The notes under the pieces are model-generated. The model was not told the DNA's origin. It searched no databases and saw only the letters and a list, made by a program, of their open reading frames with translations. A program made the translations under genes and the position numbers. Shown in pieces: positions 16,072-25,561 of a stretch of DNA of 58,932 bases. The first letter of the stretch is position 1; every line of letters starts with the position of its first letter. Source of the DNA: Terriglobia bacterium (GTDB lineage Bacteria; Acidobacteriota; Terriglobia; Bryobacterales; Bryobacteraceae); the NCBI GenBank assembly GCA_021324615.1, contig JAJPIT010000092.1, positions 1 to 58,932 on the forward strand, written 5' to 3'.

Positions 16072-18338
16072 TGTTCGAGCTATTTTTCAAGTATCCGCTG
16101 GCTGTGTTCTCGCGCGGCACCTTCGTCCTGCTGGGCGGATGGCCGAAGTGGGCGCTGATTGCGGCGATCCTTTTGGCCGCGGCCGGCTTCGGGTTGCTGG
16201 TGCGGCGGATGACGGCGGAGCGGGGACGCGTGCACGGCGTGCGGTCGGTCGCGGTATGGCTGCTGCAAACCGCACTCGCCTCCATCCTGCTGTTGATGCT
16301 GTGGCATCCGGCGCTGAGCGTGGCCACGCTGCGGCCGCAGCAGAATATCATCGCCGTGGTGGTGGATGATTCGGCCAGCATGGCGGTCCGGGACGCCGGC
16401 GGCTCCTCGCGCTGCGAGGCGGCAGTGCGGGTTCTGAACTCGGGCCTGCTGGATGCTTTGCAAAAAAAGTTTCAGGTCCGGCTTTACGGCCTGTCCGATC
16501 ATCTGGAACGGATTCAGAAGCTCGACCAGCTTCACTGCGCCGGGCCATCGACGCGCATCGGCGATTCGCTCAAGGAAGTTTTGGCCGATGCATCGAGCCT
16601 GCCGATCGGCGCGGTGGTTTTGCTGTCGGATGGCGCGGACAATTCGGGCGGAATCGATCTGGAGACCATCTCCGAGATCCGCCGCCAGCGTATTCCGGTC
16701 CATACCATCGGGTTCGGGCGCGAAAAGATGGAGCGCGACGTGGAGTTGAGCGACGTTGAGGTGCCGCAGCGCGCGCTGCCCGATTCGCGTCTGGCCGCCC
16801 AGGTGAGCTTTCATCAGCATGGCTACGCCGGCCAGACCGCGAAGATCACGTTGAAGGACGGCGGCAAGATTCTGGCGTCCCGGACGGTGACGCTGAAGGC
16901 CGATGGCGTGGAACAGACCGAATCGATTCTGTTCAACGCGGGAACGGCGGGAGTGAAGACGATCGAAACCTCGATCGATGCGCTGCCGAACGAAGAGAAC
17001 GTGAAGAACAACCAGTTGGTCCGGCTGGTGAACGTTGATCAGCGGACCGCGCTGGTCCTTTATATGGAAGGCGAGCCGCGCTGGGAGTTCAAGTTCCTCA
17101 AGCGCGCCGTCGAGGACGACCGCAATCTGCACCTGCTCACCATCCTGCGGACCACGCAAAACAAGATCTATGTGCAGGACGAGTACAACGACGCCCCGCG
17201 GCTGAAAGACGGCTTTCCGACGCGCGTCGAGGACCTGTTCCAGTTCGATGGGCTGATCATCGGATCGAGCGAAGCGGCCTACTTCACCAGCAACCAGCAG
17301 CAGTTCATTCACGATTTCGTCGACCGGCGGGGCGGCGGCCTGCTGTTTCTGGGCGGCAAGGACGCGCTGGCCGACGGCGGCTACAAGCAATCGGCGCTGA
17401 ACGACCTGCTGCCGGTGATTCTGCCGGACAGGAAGGGCACTTTCGTGCGCGCGCCGGCCAACGTCGAGCTGACCAGCGCGGGCCGCGACAGCCTGATCAC
17501 CCGGATTGAGGAAGATCCGCAGAAAAATGCGGAAAAGTGGCGCAAAATGCCGTACATTTTGAACTTTCAGGATCCGGGGCAGCCCAAGCCGGGCGCGGTG
17601 GTGCTGATGGACGGCCTGCCGCTGCAAGGCGGGCGTTTTCCGCTGCTGATCACGGAAAATTTCGGGCGCGGGCGCACCGCCGTGTTCGCCACCGGAGGAA
17701 GCTGGCGCGGCTGGCAGATGCAGATGCCGGTTTCCGACATGACCCACGAGATGTTCTACACCCAGCTTTTGCGCTGGCTGGTGAGCGATACGCCGCGGCG
17801 CGTGGTGGCCTCCACTCCGCGCCAGGTGCTGGAAGACGAAGCCAGAGTGCCGCTGCGCGCGCAGGTCTTCGGCGCCACCTATCTTCCGGCGAGCGACGCG
17901 ACGGTGGAGGCGCACATTCTGGGTCCGGAGGGAATCGCCGAAACGGTGGAGATGCGGCCCGATCCGGTCGAGCAGGGAGTGTTTACGGCGGAATATACGA
18001 CGCCGAAGGCGGGATCGTATCTGGTGGAGATGACGGCCAAGCGCGCGGGCGAAGATCTGGGCCGCGATACGCTGACGTTCCGGCGCGAGGATGGCGTGGC
18101 GGAAAATTTCAAGGTCGAACAGAACCGCGAGCTGCTGGAGAAGCTGGCGCAGGAAACCGGCGGCCGGTATTACACGCCGGCGGAGGCGCGGAAGCTGGGC
18201 GGCGATATCGGCTATTCGGAGGCGGGCATCACGGTGCGGGAAACGCGCGATCTGTGGGATATGCCGGCGGTGTTCCTGCTGCTGCTGCTGCAGCGCTCCG
18301 GCGAGTGGCTGTTGCGGCGGAAGTGGGGCGTGATATGA
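16071..18338 (+). CDS. VWA / glutamine-amidotransferase-like membrane protein
   Basis: The 755 residues start with two membrane helices (about 25-45 and 60-83). A von Willebrand A domain follows with the MIDAS motif DDSAS at 99-103 and a second metal loop LLSDGADNSGG. The middle is a beta-sandwich region. A class I GATase-like alpha/beta domain (about 330-560) has the segments YMEGEPRWEFKFLKR and LLFLGGKDALADGG but no recognisable catalytic Cys nucleophile. The end carries one hydrophobic helix (MPAVFLLLLLQRSGEWL) and a basic tail. The topology resembles BatA-type proteins with a large extracytoplasmic part. The following caspase-like gene overlaps by ATGA. Confidence 0.88.
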   Translation: MFELFFKYPLAVFSRGTFVLLGGWPKWALIAAILLAAAGFGLLVRRMTAERGRVHGVRSVAVWLLQTALASILLLMLWHPALSVATLRPQQNIIAVVVDDSASMAVRDAGGSSRCEAAVRVLNSGLLDALQKKFQVRLYGLSDHLERIQKLDQLHCAGPSTRIGDSLKEVLADASSLPIGAVVLLSDGADNSGGIDLETISEIRRQRIPVHTIGFGREKMERDVELSDVEVPQRALPDSRLAAQVSFHQHGYAGQTAKITLKDGGKILASRTVTLKADGVEQTESILFNAGTAGVKTIETSIDALPNEENVKNNQLVRLVNVDQRTALVLYMEGEPRWEFKFLKRAVEDDRNLHLLTILRTTQNKIYVQDEYNDAPRLKDGFPTRVEDLFQFDGLIIGSSEAAYFTSNQQQFIHDFVDRRGGGLLFLGGKDALADGGYKQSALNDLLPVILPDRKGTFVRAPANVELTSAGRDSLITRIEEDPQKNAEKWRKMPYILNFQDPGQPKPGAVVLMDGLPLQGGRFPLLITENFGRGRTAVFATGGSWRGWQMQMPVSDMTHEMFYTQLLRWLVSDTPRRVVASTPRQVLEDEARVPLRAQVFGATYLPASDATVEAHILGPEGIAETVEMRPDPVEQGVFTAEYTTPKAGSYLVEMTAKRAGEDLGRDTLTFRREDGVAENFKVEQNRELLEKLAQETGGRYYTPAEARKLGGDIGYSEAGITVRETRDLWDMPAVFLLLLLQRSGEWLLRRKWGVI

Positions 18339-19282
18339 GGATTCGCGGCCGGGCCGTGAAGGGCGGGGTTTTCTTGGTTCTGCTCGCCGCGCCGCTGATG
18401 CGCGCGGAGACGTTTTATGTGACCATTGCCGGGCTGGGCGGCGAGCCGGAATATGAGCAGCGCTTCGAGGGCTGGGCCAAGGATCTGGACAAGCTCCTCA
18501 AGCAAGCCGAGCCGAATGCCAAAATCGCGACCATGTTCGGCGCGGGCGCTACGAAAAGTGCGATTGAGGCGAAATTTCAGGAGATCGCGCAGCAGGCCAA
18601 GCCGGATGATTCGGTCATCGTGATGCTGATCGGCCACGGCAGCTTCGACGAGTCCGACTACAAGTTCAACATCCCGGGCCCGGATCTGACCGGAACCGAG
18701 CTGGCCAACCTGCTGGAGAAGATTCCGGCCAAACACCAACTGGTGGTGAACATGACCAGCTCGAGCGGGGCCTCGATCGTTTCGCTGGAAAAGCCGGGAC
18801 GCGTGGTGATCACGGCGACCAAGTCCGGTACCGAAAAGAACGCGACCTATTTTGCGCGCTACTGGATCGAGGCGCTGCGCGATCCGGCCTCGGACGCCGA
18901 TAAAAACCAGGTGATCAGCGCGCTGGAAGCCTTCCGCTATGCAGAACAGAAGACGGCGAAGTTCTTCGAGACGCAGAATCGCCTGGCCACCGAGCATGCG
19001 CTGATCGAGGACACCGGCAAGGGCGACGGCGTCAAAGCGCCCGGTCCGGATAACGGCGAAGGGCTGGTGGCGGGCCGCTTTGCGGTCCTTCATCTGGGCG
19101 CGGTCTCGGCGCAGATCAACGATCCGGAAAAATTGAAGCTGCTCAAGCACAAAGAAGAGCTGGAGCAGGCCATCGACGAGTTGAAGTATAAGAAGGCGTC
19201 GATGGATTACAACGAATACCGGCGGCAGCTCCAGGCGTACCTGATCGAGCTCGCCAGGACGCAGGAGGCGCTGGATAAGTGA
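18335..19282 (+). CDS. Caspase-like (C13/C14 fold) protein with Cys replaced by Ser
   Basis: The start ATG overlaps the upstream stop, giving 315 residues with a signal peptide (about 1-24). The fold pattern is caspase-hemoglobinase-like, with a parallel strand VIVMLIGHGSFD carrying the catalytic-type H101. The strand QLVVNMTSSSG stands where active members have xDxCxSG; the Cys position is S142. The following GRVVITATKSGTEKN strand and the SDADKNQVISALEAF segment are typical of bacterial C13-like proteins. The C-terminal 50 residues form a charged coiled coil. With His kept and Cys lost it is probably a pseudo-protease or binding protein; a Ser-based activity cannot be excluded. The next gene begins within its last codons. 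Confidence 0.75.
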   Translation: MRIRGRAVKGGVFLVLLAAPLMRAETFYVTIAGLGGEPEYEQRFEGWAKDLDKLLKQAEPNAKIATMFGAGATKSAIEAKFQEIAQQAKPDDSVIVMLIGHGSFDESDYKFNIPGPDLTGTELANLLEKIPAKHQLVVNMTSSSGASIVSLEKPGRVVITATKSGTEKNATYFARYWIEALRDPASDADKNQVISALEAFRYAEQKTAKFFETQNRLATEHALIEDTGKGDGVKAPGPDNGEGLVAGRFAVLHLGAVSAQINDPEKLKLLKHKEELEQAIDELKYKKASMDYNEYRRQLQAYLIELARTQEALDK

Positions 19283-21519
19283 AGCGCAAAGCGGGCGCCT
19301 TGGTTTCTCTTCTTCTGGCGGCTCTGCCGGCCGCGGCGCAGACGGCCGATCCGGCCCGCTGCGCGGCGCTGAAGCATCACGGCGATCCGCAGACGGCGCA
19401 GTGCTATCAGCAACTCACGCGATCCGGCGATCCGGGAATCGCGGCCAAAGGGTATTGGGGGCTGCGCGATTACCAGCGCGCCAACGATCTGTTCCGGGCC
19501 GCCGTGAAGGCGCATGATAAAGATCCCTATTTACGCGTCCGCTGGGGCCGCATGTATCTGGAGCACTGGCAGCCCGGCGACGCCAGCGATCTTTTCCGCG
19601 AAGCGCTGGAACTGAAGAAGGATTATGCGCCGGCGCTGCTCGGCCTGGCTCTGGTCGCCGCGGACGGATTCGAGGGGAAAGCGGCGGAGCTGGCCCAGCA
19701 GGCGCTGAAGAGCGATCCCAAACTGGTGGAGGCGCAGGAGCTGCTGGCGCGCGTGGCGCTGGAGGACAATAATCCGGAAAAGGCGGCAAGCGAAGCAAAC
19801 AAGGCGCTGGCGATCTCTCCGGAAGCGCTCGATGCGATGTCGGTGCTGGCGGCCATCGACTGGCTGGACGATAAGAGGACCACTCCGTGGCTCGACCGGA
19901 TTCTGCGGATCAATCCGCATTACGGCGAGGTGTATGCAACCGCCGGGCATTTTTTCGTGCTCAACCGCCGCTACGACGAAGGCATTCTGGCCTATCGCAA
20001 AGCCCTGCAATTGAAGCCGGATCTGTGGAGCGCGCGCAGCGAGCTGGGGATCAACCTGATGCGGCTGGGCGATGAGACGGAAGCGCGGCAGCAGCTTGAA
20101 GAGTGCTGGCGCAACGGATACCAGAGCACCTCGACGAAAAATTCGCTCACGCTGCTGGATAGCTATAAGAACTTCGTCACCTACCGGACTCCGACGGCCA
20201 TCCTCCGGCTGCACAAAAAAGAAGCCGAACTGCTGCGGCCGTATGTCGAAAGCGAGATGCAGCGGGCGCTGGCCACCTACGAGCGGAAATACAAGTTCAA
20301 GCTGAACGGGCCGGTGGAGCTGGAAGTTTATCCGGATCACGAAGATTTCGCGGTGCGCACCATGGGCATGCCCGGCCTGGGCGCGCTGGGGGTGACGTTC
20401 GTCGCCACCCAGGCGTTCACCGAAGGCGAACGCGGCGCGAAGTTCACGGCGTCGGTGGCCATGGATTCTCCGAGCGCGCGGCCGCCCGGGCAGTTCCATT
20501 GGGACAGCACGATGTGGCACGAGTTGAGCCACGTCTACGTGCTGGCGATGACCAACAGCCGGGTCCCGCGCTGGTTCACCGAAGGACTGGCGGTTTATGA
20601 AGAAACGGCCAACGGCAACCCCGACTGGGGCGACCGGCTGGATCCCGAGGCGATCAACGCCATCAAAAATCACAAGCTGCTGCCGATCGCGGAGCTGGAC
20701 CGCGGCTTTATTCATCCCACCTATCCGGCGCAGGTGGTGGTGTCGTATTTCCAGGGCGGCAAGATCTGCGACTTCATCGCTCAGCGATGGGGCTACGGGA
20801 AGCTGCTGGCGATGATCGAGGATTTCAAAAACCTGACGCCGACGGTGGAGGTGATTCAGAAAGAATTCAACCTGAAGCCGGAGGAGTTTGATAAACAATT
20901 CCTGGCCTGGCTGGAGGATTCGACCAAAGTCACCGTAAACGGATTCGAGGAGTGGAAAAAGCAGCTTCTCGAAGTCTCCAAGGCGGCCAAGCAGAAGGAT
21001 TGGGACAAAGTGATCCAGCTCGGCACGCCGATTCGTGACGTTTATTCCGATTATGTCGAAGCGGGCAGTGTCTACGAATTTTTATCCGACGCCTACCTGG
21101 CGAAAAACGACAAGGCGGGTGCGATGAAGCAGCTCGCGCGTTATGCCGATGTCGGCGGGCGCGACCCGGTGCTGCTCAAGAAGCTTTCGGATCTGGAAAC
21201 CGAAGCCGGAGACAAGCGCGCCGCGGCGCGCACGCTGGAGCGGCTGGACTGGATTTATTTGAAGGACGAGGAAGCGCACCGCAAGCTGGGCCAGCTCGAC
21301 CTGGATTTGAAAAATTACGAAGGCGCGGTTCGCGAATGGGGCGCCGCGCTGGCGGCCGGCACGGTCGATCCGGCGGGTGCGCACTATGAACGCGCGGTGG
21401 CGCTGAACGCGCTGCATCGGAGCGCGGAAGCAAAGGATGAAGTTCTTTCGGCGCTCGAAGCGGCGCCGGATTACAAGCCCGCCCAGAAACTACTGCTTCA
21501 ACTAAGCGACAAGGAATAA
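19279..21519 (+). CDS. TPR protein with MA-clan metallopeptidase domain
   Basis: The 746-residue protein starts with GTG, overlapping the previous stop as GTGA. A signal peptide (about 1-21) is followed by TPR repeats (about 60-280). A gluzincin-type peptidase domain carries H414-E-L-S-H418, then WFTEGLAVYEE with E435 as the likely third zinc ligand. More TPR-like helices fill the C-terminal third (about 550-746). The domain order TPR-peptidase MA-TPR suggests a periplasmic metalloprotease held in a protein assembly. All three zinc ligands are present, so it should be active. Its position next to a caspase-like pseudoenzyme suggests regulated processing, which is inference. Confidence 0.87.
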   Translation: MKRKAGALVSLLLAALPAAAQTADPARCAALKHHGDPQTAQCYQQLTRSGDPGIAAKGYWGLRDYQRANDLFRAAVKAHDKDPYLRVRWGRMYLEHWQPGDASDLFREALELKKDYAPALLGLALVAADGFEGKAAELAQQALKSDPKLVEAQELLARVALEDNNPEKAASEANKALAISPEALDAMSVLAAIDWLDDKRTTPWLDRILRINPHYGEVYATAGHFFVLNRRYDEGILAYRKALQLKPDLWSARSELGINLMRLGDETEARQQLEECWRNGYQSTSTKNSLTLLDSYKNFVTYRTPTAILRLHKKEAELLRPYVESEMQRALATYERKYKFKLNGPVELEVYPDHEDFAVRTMGMPGLGALGVTFVATQAFTEGERGAKFTASVAMDSPSARPPGQFHWDSTMWHELSHVYVLAMTNSRVPRWFTEGLAVYEETANGNPDWGDRLDPEAINAIKNHKLLPIAELDRGFIHPTYPAQVVVSYFQGGKICDFIAQRWGYGKLLAMIEDFKNLTPTVEVIQKEFNLKPEEFDKQFLAWLEDSTKVTVNGFEEWKKQLLEVSKAAKQKDWDKVIQLGTPIRDVYSDYVEAGSVYEFLSDAYLAKNDKAGAMKQLARYADVGGRDPVLLKKLSDLETEAGDKRAAARTLERLDWIYLKDEEAHRKLGQLDLDLKNYEGAVREWGAALAAGTVDPAGAHYERAVALNALHRSAEAKDEVLSALEAAPDYKPAQKLLLQLSDKE

Positions 21520-21533
21520 GACAGAATAATTAA

Positions 21534-22559
21534 ATGTCCACCACCACCGTTTCCTCCATCGAATCGAGCGAGCTGAAGGACCGCATTGTCCGATTTCAAA
21601 AAGTGCGCGACGACATTGTCGCGCAGGTTCGCCGCGTGATCGTGGGACAGGACGAAGTGATCGAGCAGGTGATGATCGCGCTGTTTGTGGGCGGCCACTG
21701 CCTGATCACCGGCCTGCCGGGCACGGCCAAGACGCTGCTGGTGCGGACGCTGGCGCAGGCGCTGGGGCTGGAGTTCCGCCGCATCCAGTTCACGCCGGAC
21801 CTGATGCCGTCCGATATCACCGGCACCGACATCATCGAGGAAGATCCCACCACCGGGCGCCGCACCTGGACGTTTGTTCCGGGTCCGATTTTCGCCAACG
21901 TGCTGCTGGCCGACGAGATCAACCGAACGCCGCCCAAGACGCAATCGGCGCTGCTGGAGGCGATGCAGGAATTGTCCTGCACGGTGCGCGGCAATCATTA
22001 CAAGATCCGGCCGCCGTTTTTCGTTTTGGCGACGCAGAACCCGATCGAGCTCGAAGGCACGTATCCGCTGCCGGAAGCGCAACTGGACCGCTTTATTTTT
22101 AATACGCTGCTTGACTATCTGTCTGCCGATCATGAGATGCAGGTGCTCGGCCTGACCACGACGACGCATCAGGCGCAGGTGGAGGCGGTGACGAACGCCG
22201 AGGAGATTCTGGATTTTCAGCAGGTGGTGCGGATGGTGCCGATCGCGGATTCGGTGGCGCGCTACGCGGTCGATCTGGTGCGCGCCACGCGCGCCACCGA
22301 CCCCGCGGCGCCCGATTTCATCAAGAAATACGTGAACTTCGGCGCCAGCGTCCGCGCCGCGCAGTTCCTGGTGCTGGCCTCCAAGGCCCGGGCGCTGATG
22401 CGGCATCGTTATCACGTCTCGTTTGAGGACGTGACCGCGCTGGTGCGGCCCATCCTGCGGCATCGCATTCTGCTGAACTTCCAGGCCGAGTCGGACCGGC
22501 TGACGCAGGACGATATTCTGAAAAAACTGCTGGAGGCGATGCCCGCTCCCAAGGCGTAG
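21534..22559 (+). CDS. MoxR-family AAA+ ATPase
   Basis: The 341-residue cytoplasmic ATPase has Walker A GLPGTAKT (about 63-70), Walker B LLADEIN and the following RTPPKTQSALLEAMQE helix. Sensor 1 is LATQNPIE, and the arginine-finger segment LPEAQLDRF and the C-terminal lid are present. MoxR proteins act as chaperone-like ATPases on partners with VWA domains, often maturing metal-dependent complexes. Here three putative partners lie in the same operon (VWA/GATase-like, DUF58 and BatA-like). The gap to the previous gene is 14 bases. Confidence 0.95.
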   Translation: MSTTTVSSIESSELKDRIVRFQKVRDDIVAQVRRVIVGQDEVIEQVMIALFVGGHCLITGLPGTAKTLLVRTLAQALGLEFRRIQFTPDLMPSDITGTDIIEEDPTTGRRTWTFVPGPIFANVLLADEINRTPPKTQSALLEAMQELSCTVRGNHYKIRPPFFVLATQNPIELEGTYPLPEAQLDRFIFNTLLDYLSADHEMQVLGLTTTTHQAQVEAVTNAEEILDFQQVVRMVPIADSVARYAVDLVRATRATDPAAPDFIKKYVNFGASVRAAQFLVLASKARALMRHRYHVSFEDVTALVRPILRHRILLNFQAESDRLTQDDILKKLLEAMPAPKA

Positions 22560-22596
22560 ACGCGGCGGCGGGCGTGGCCCGGCCGATGGGGAAACG

Positions 22597-23484
22597 ATGT
22601 TGCAACGATTCCTAGATCCGAGCGTTCTTGCCGGCATCTCCGGGCTGGATCTGATCGCCAAGACGGTGGTCGACGGATTCATCGCCGGCCTGCACCGCTC
22701 CCCCGATTTCGGCTTCAGCCAGGAGTTCGCCGAATACCGCGCCTACACGCCGGGCGACGACCTCCGGCACGTCGACTGGAACGTCTTTGCGCGCACCGAG
22801 CGCGCCTTTCTCAAACGCTATCGCGGCGAGACCAACTCGCAGTTGACCATCCTGCTGGACGCCAGCCGCTCGATGAAGTTCGGCTCGCATGCCACCGACA
22901 AGCTCGAATACGCCAAGTTTTTGGCGGCTTCGCTGGCTTATCTGGCGCATATGCAGCGGGACGCGGCGGGGCTGATCGTTTTCGACGACGAAGTTCGCCG
23001 CTACGTGCGGGCGTCGTCGCGGCAGGGCCAGTTGGCGCGGATTCTGCACGCCATCGAAAACGCGCAGGCCGGCGCGCGGACCGATTTCGCCCGTCCGTTC
23101 CTGACGCTTCAGGAGTTTTTGCGCCGCCGGGGAATCGTGGCGGCCATCTCGGATTTCTGGGAGCAGCCGGCGAAGATCGTCCAGACGGTCGAGCCGCTGC
23201 GCTACCGCGGCAATGATCTGATTCTGTTTCACGTACTCGATCCGGAAGAGATTCATCCCAGGCTGCGGCATCCGGCGCTGCTGGAGGATCTGGAAACGGG
23301 CGAGGCGATGGAGGTGTCGCCTGACTACGTCTCGCACGAATATCGGAGCAAAGTGGACGCGCATCTGGAGGATCTGCGCACCCGCGCCAAGGGTGCGGGC
23401 ATCGATTATTTTCTGATCGACACCAGCCGCCCGCTCGACGCCGCGCTGCGCGAGTATCTGGCGATCCGGAAGGGAAAGATGTGA
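22597..23484 (+). CDS. DUF58 protein
   Basis: The 295-residue soluble protein has the DUF58 signature EYRAYTPGDDLRHVDWNVFART at about 46-67. A VWA-like region follows, with LLDASRSM as the MIDAS-type motif and RDAAGLIVFDDEV as the next strand. DUF58 proteins almost always accompany MoxR and are thought to be its cytoplasmic VWA partner. It follows moxR by 37 bases and precedes the BatA-like gene by 43. No membrane segments are seen, unlike many longer DUF58 proteins. Confidence 0.93.
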   Translation: MLQRFLDPSVLAGISGLDLIAKTVVDGFIAGLHRSPDFGFSQEFAEYRAYTPGDDLRHVDWNVFARTERAFLKRYRGETNSQLTILLDASRSMKFGSHATDKLEYAKFLAASLAYLAHMQRDAAGLIVFDDEVRRYVRASSRQGQLARILHAIENAQAGARTDFARPFLTLQEFLRRRGIVAAISDFWEQPAKIVQTVEPLRYRGNDLILFHVLDPEEIHPRLRHPALLEDLETGEAMEVSPDYVSHEYRSKVDAHLEDLRTRAKGAGIDYFLIDTSRPLDAALREYLAIRKGKM

Positions 23485-23527
23485 CGGCGCCGCGGGCGGA
23501 CTGCGGCGCGGGCCGCTAGAGGGTTTT

Positions 23528-25561
23528 ATGGGCTTCTTCGCACCATGGTTTTTGGCCGGGATCGCGGCCGTGGGTCTGCCGGTGTGGCTGCATCTGCTCA
23601 AAAAACACCGCTCCGATCCGCGCCCGTTTCCGTCGCTGATGCTGTTTGAAAGGCGCGAGGTAAGCTCGGTGAAGCACCGGCGGCTGGAGCATCTTGTGCT
23701 GTTCGCGCTGCGCGCGGCGATGCTGATCCTGCTCGCGCTGCTGTTCGCCAATCCGTTTATCCGGCGGGCCATTCCGATTGCGCGTCAGAAGCACCTTACG
23801 GTGATCGCGGTGGACGATTCGTTCAGCATGAGGGCGGGGAACCGATTGCAGCAGGCCAAGGATCAGGCGCAGAGCATTCTTGCCTCGCTGCGCCCCGGCG
23901 ATCCGGTGCAGGTGGTCGCGCTGGGGGCCCAGATCCAGACGCTGACGCAGCCCACCACGGATCTTGCGGAGGCCCGCGCGGCGATCCATTCGATCCAGCC
24001 GGCCGACAGCCGGGCCAGTTTCGGGGAGCTGGCGCGCTATTCGCGGACGCTGGCCGAATCGGTCCAATCGCCGATTGAACTGGATCTGGTGAGCGATCTG
24101 CAAAAGTCGGCGATGCCGCCCGGATTCGCGGATCTGCGGCTTGATCCGGGGACCAATCTGGTGCTGCATCAGGTGGGCGACGCGGCGCCGAACTGGACGG
24201 TCGAAAGCGTGACGGCGCCGCGGCGCGTCTACGATCCGAAAAAAGTTCGCATTCAGGCCATCATTGCGGGGTTCGGCGCGCCGGCCGCCAAGCGCGCCGT
24301 GTCGCTGCTGCTCAATGGGAAGTCGCTTCAGACCAAGACCGTGGACGTCCCCGAAAACGGCCGCGCGCAGGTCGAATTTCTGGGCCTGGACGCGCCCTAC
24401 GGATTCAGCCGCGGCGAGGTGCGCATCGATTCGGCGGACATCCTGGCGGCCGACGATCATTACGATTTCGCGGTGGAGCGCGCCGATCCGAAAAAAATTC
24501 TGTTCGTCGACGACGGCCGGCATCCGCGCGCGGAGCTGTACTACAAAGCCGCGCTCGACGCCTCGCCCGATTCCGCGTTCACGCTCGAAAGCCTGCGTCC
24601 GGAGCAGGCCGCCAATGCGAAGCTTGCAAACTACGCTCTGATCGTTGTTTCGGATCTGGGCGCGCTGGCAGGCGGTTTTGAAGATTCGCTCAAAGGCTAC
24701 GTCAGCAGCGGCGGGGCGCTGCTGATCGCCTTGGGACCGGCCTCGGCCGCCGCGCCGCGCGTCCCGGTGCTCGATGAAGCGATTCAAAGCTCGGCCTACG
24801 CGCATCCGGAAGGCGAGATGTTTTTGAGCGTCTCGGAACTGGACACCGGCGATCCGGTGATGCGCGCCGTGGAGCGCTTTGACGGCGTCAAATTTTACCA
24901 GGCGATCCGCGTCACCAGCGCGAAGTCGCGGGTTCTGGCGCGGCTCAACGACGGGACGCCGCTGGTGCTCGAGCGCGCGATCGGCGAGGGTAAAGTGATG
25001 GCGTTCACCTCGACATTCGACAACACGGCCAACGATCTGCCGCTGCACGCGGCCTGGGTTCCTTTCGTCCAGCGATCGGCGGAATATCTGGGCGGAGAGG
25101 GTAGCGATCAGCCGGTGAATGTTACGGCGGATTCCTACATCGAGCTGCGGGCGTCCGGCGATAAGACCGGCGCGGCTGAAGTTCTGTTCGACGGGCGGCG
25201 CCTGTTGTCGCTGGAGGAGGCCGCTTCGGCGAGAAATTTCGCGGTTCACAATGAAGGATTCTACGAACTGAAAACAGCCAGCGGCCGGCGCAGTCTGATC
25301 GCGGTTCACGCCGACCGGCGCGAGTCGGACCTCGCCGTCATTCCCAAGGAAACCCTGGATTTATGGAAGGCCACCGGCAGTGACGACAGCGCGTCCGGCG
25401 CGCCAGCATCGGCAGATCAAGGGGATAAGAAACCCTGGGGTCTCTGGCCGATCTTATTATTGATATTGTTAGGTGTGGCGGTTGCCGAATCGATCGTGGC
25501 GGATCGTCATTTAAAGCCGCCGCCCGCGGTAGAGAAGAGCAAGCGAAAGGAAGCGGCATGA
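23528..25561 (+). CDS. BatA-like VWA membrane protein
   Basis: The 677 residues begin with the aerotolerance-type N-terminus: a first helix FAPWFLAGIAAVGLPVWLHL, the basic stretch HRSDPRPFPSLMLF and a second helix RAAMLILLALLFANPF. A VWA domain follows with the MIDAS motif VDDSFSM. A long extracytoplasmic beta region and a GATase-like part (about 320-520, with ILFVDDGRHPRAEL) come next, then one C-terminal helix (WPILLLILLGVAVAESI) with a basic tail. It is a paralogue in layout of the protein at 16.1-18.3 kb. The start of the next gene overlaps its stop by ATGA. Confidence 0.88.
   Translation: MGFFAPWFLAGIAAVGLPVWLHLLKKHRSDPRPFPSLMLFERREVSSVKHRRLEHLVLFALRAAMLILLALLFANPFIRRAIPIARQKHLTVIAVDDSFSMRAGNRLQQAKDQAQSILASLRPGDPVQVVALGAQIQTLTQPTTDLAEARAAIHSIQPADSRASFGELARYSRTLAESVQSPIELDLVSDLQKSAMPPGFADLRLDPGTNLVLHQVGDAAPNWTVESVTAPRRVYDPKKVRIQAIIAGFGAPAAKRAVSLLLNGKSLQTKTVDVPENGRAQVEFLGLDAPYGFSRGEVRIDSADILAADDHYDFAVERADPKKILFVDDGRHPRAELYYKAALDASPDSAFTLESLRPEQAANAKLANYALIVVSDLGALAGGFEDSLKGYVSSGGALLIALGPASAAAPRVPVLDEAIQSSAYAHPEGEMFLSVSELDTGDPVMRAVERFDGVKFYQAIRVTSAKSRVLARLNDGTPLVLERAIGEGKVMAFTSTFDNTANDLPLHAAWVPFVQRSAEYLGGEGSDQPVNVTADSYIELRASGDKTGAAEVLFDGRRLLSLEEAASARNFAVHNEGFYELKTASGRRSLIAVHADRRESDLAVIPKETLDLWKATGSDDSASGAPASADQGDKKPWGLWPILLLILLGVAVAESIVADRHLKPPPAVEKSKRKEAA

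Noticed and set aside
16080-17915. Minus-strand open frame of 611 codons opposite the VWA/GATase-like gene
   Set aside because: Antisense shadow; the opposite strand has intact VWA motifs and membrane helices.
17537-18334. In-frame extension upstream of the caspase-like gene
   Set aside because: It overlaps the VWA gene in another frame; the ATG at 18335 overlaps the upstream stop and begins a signal peptide.
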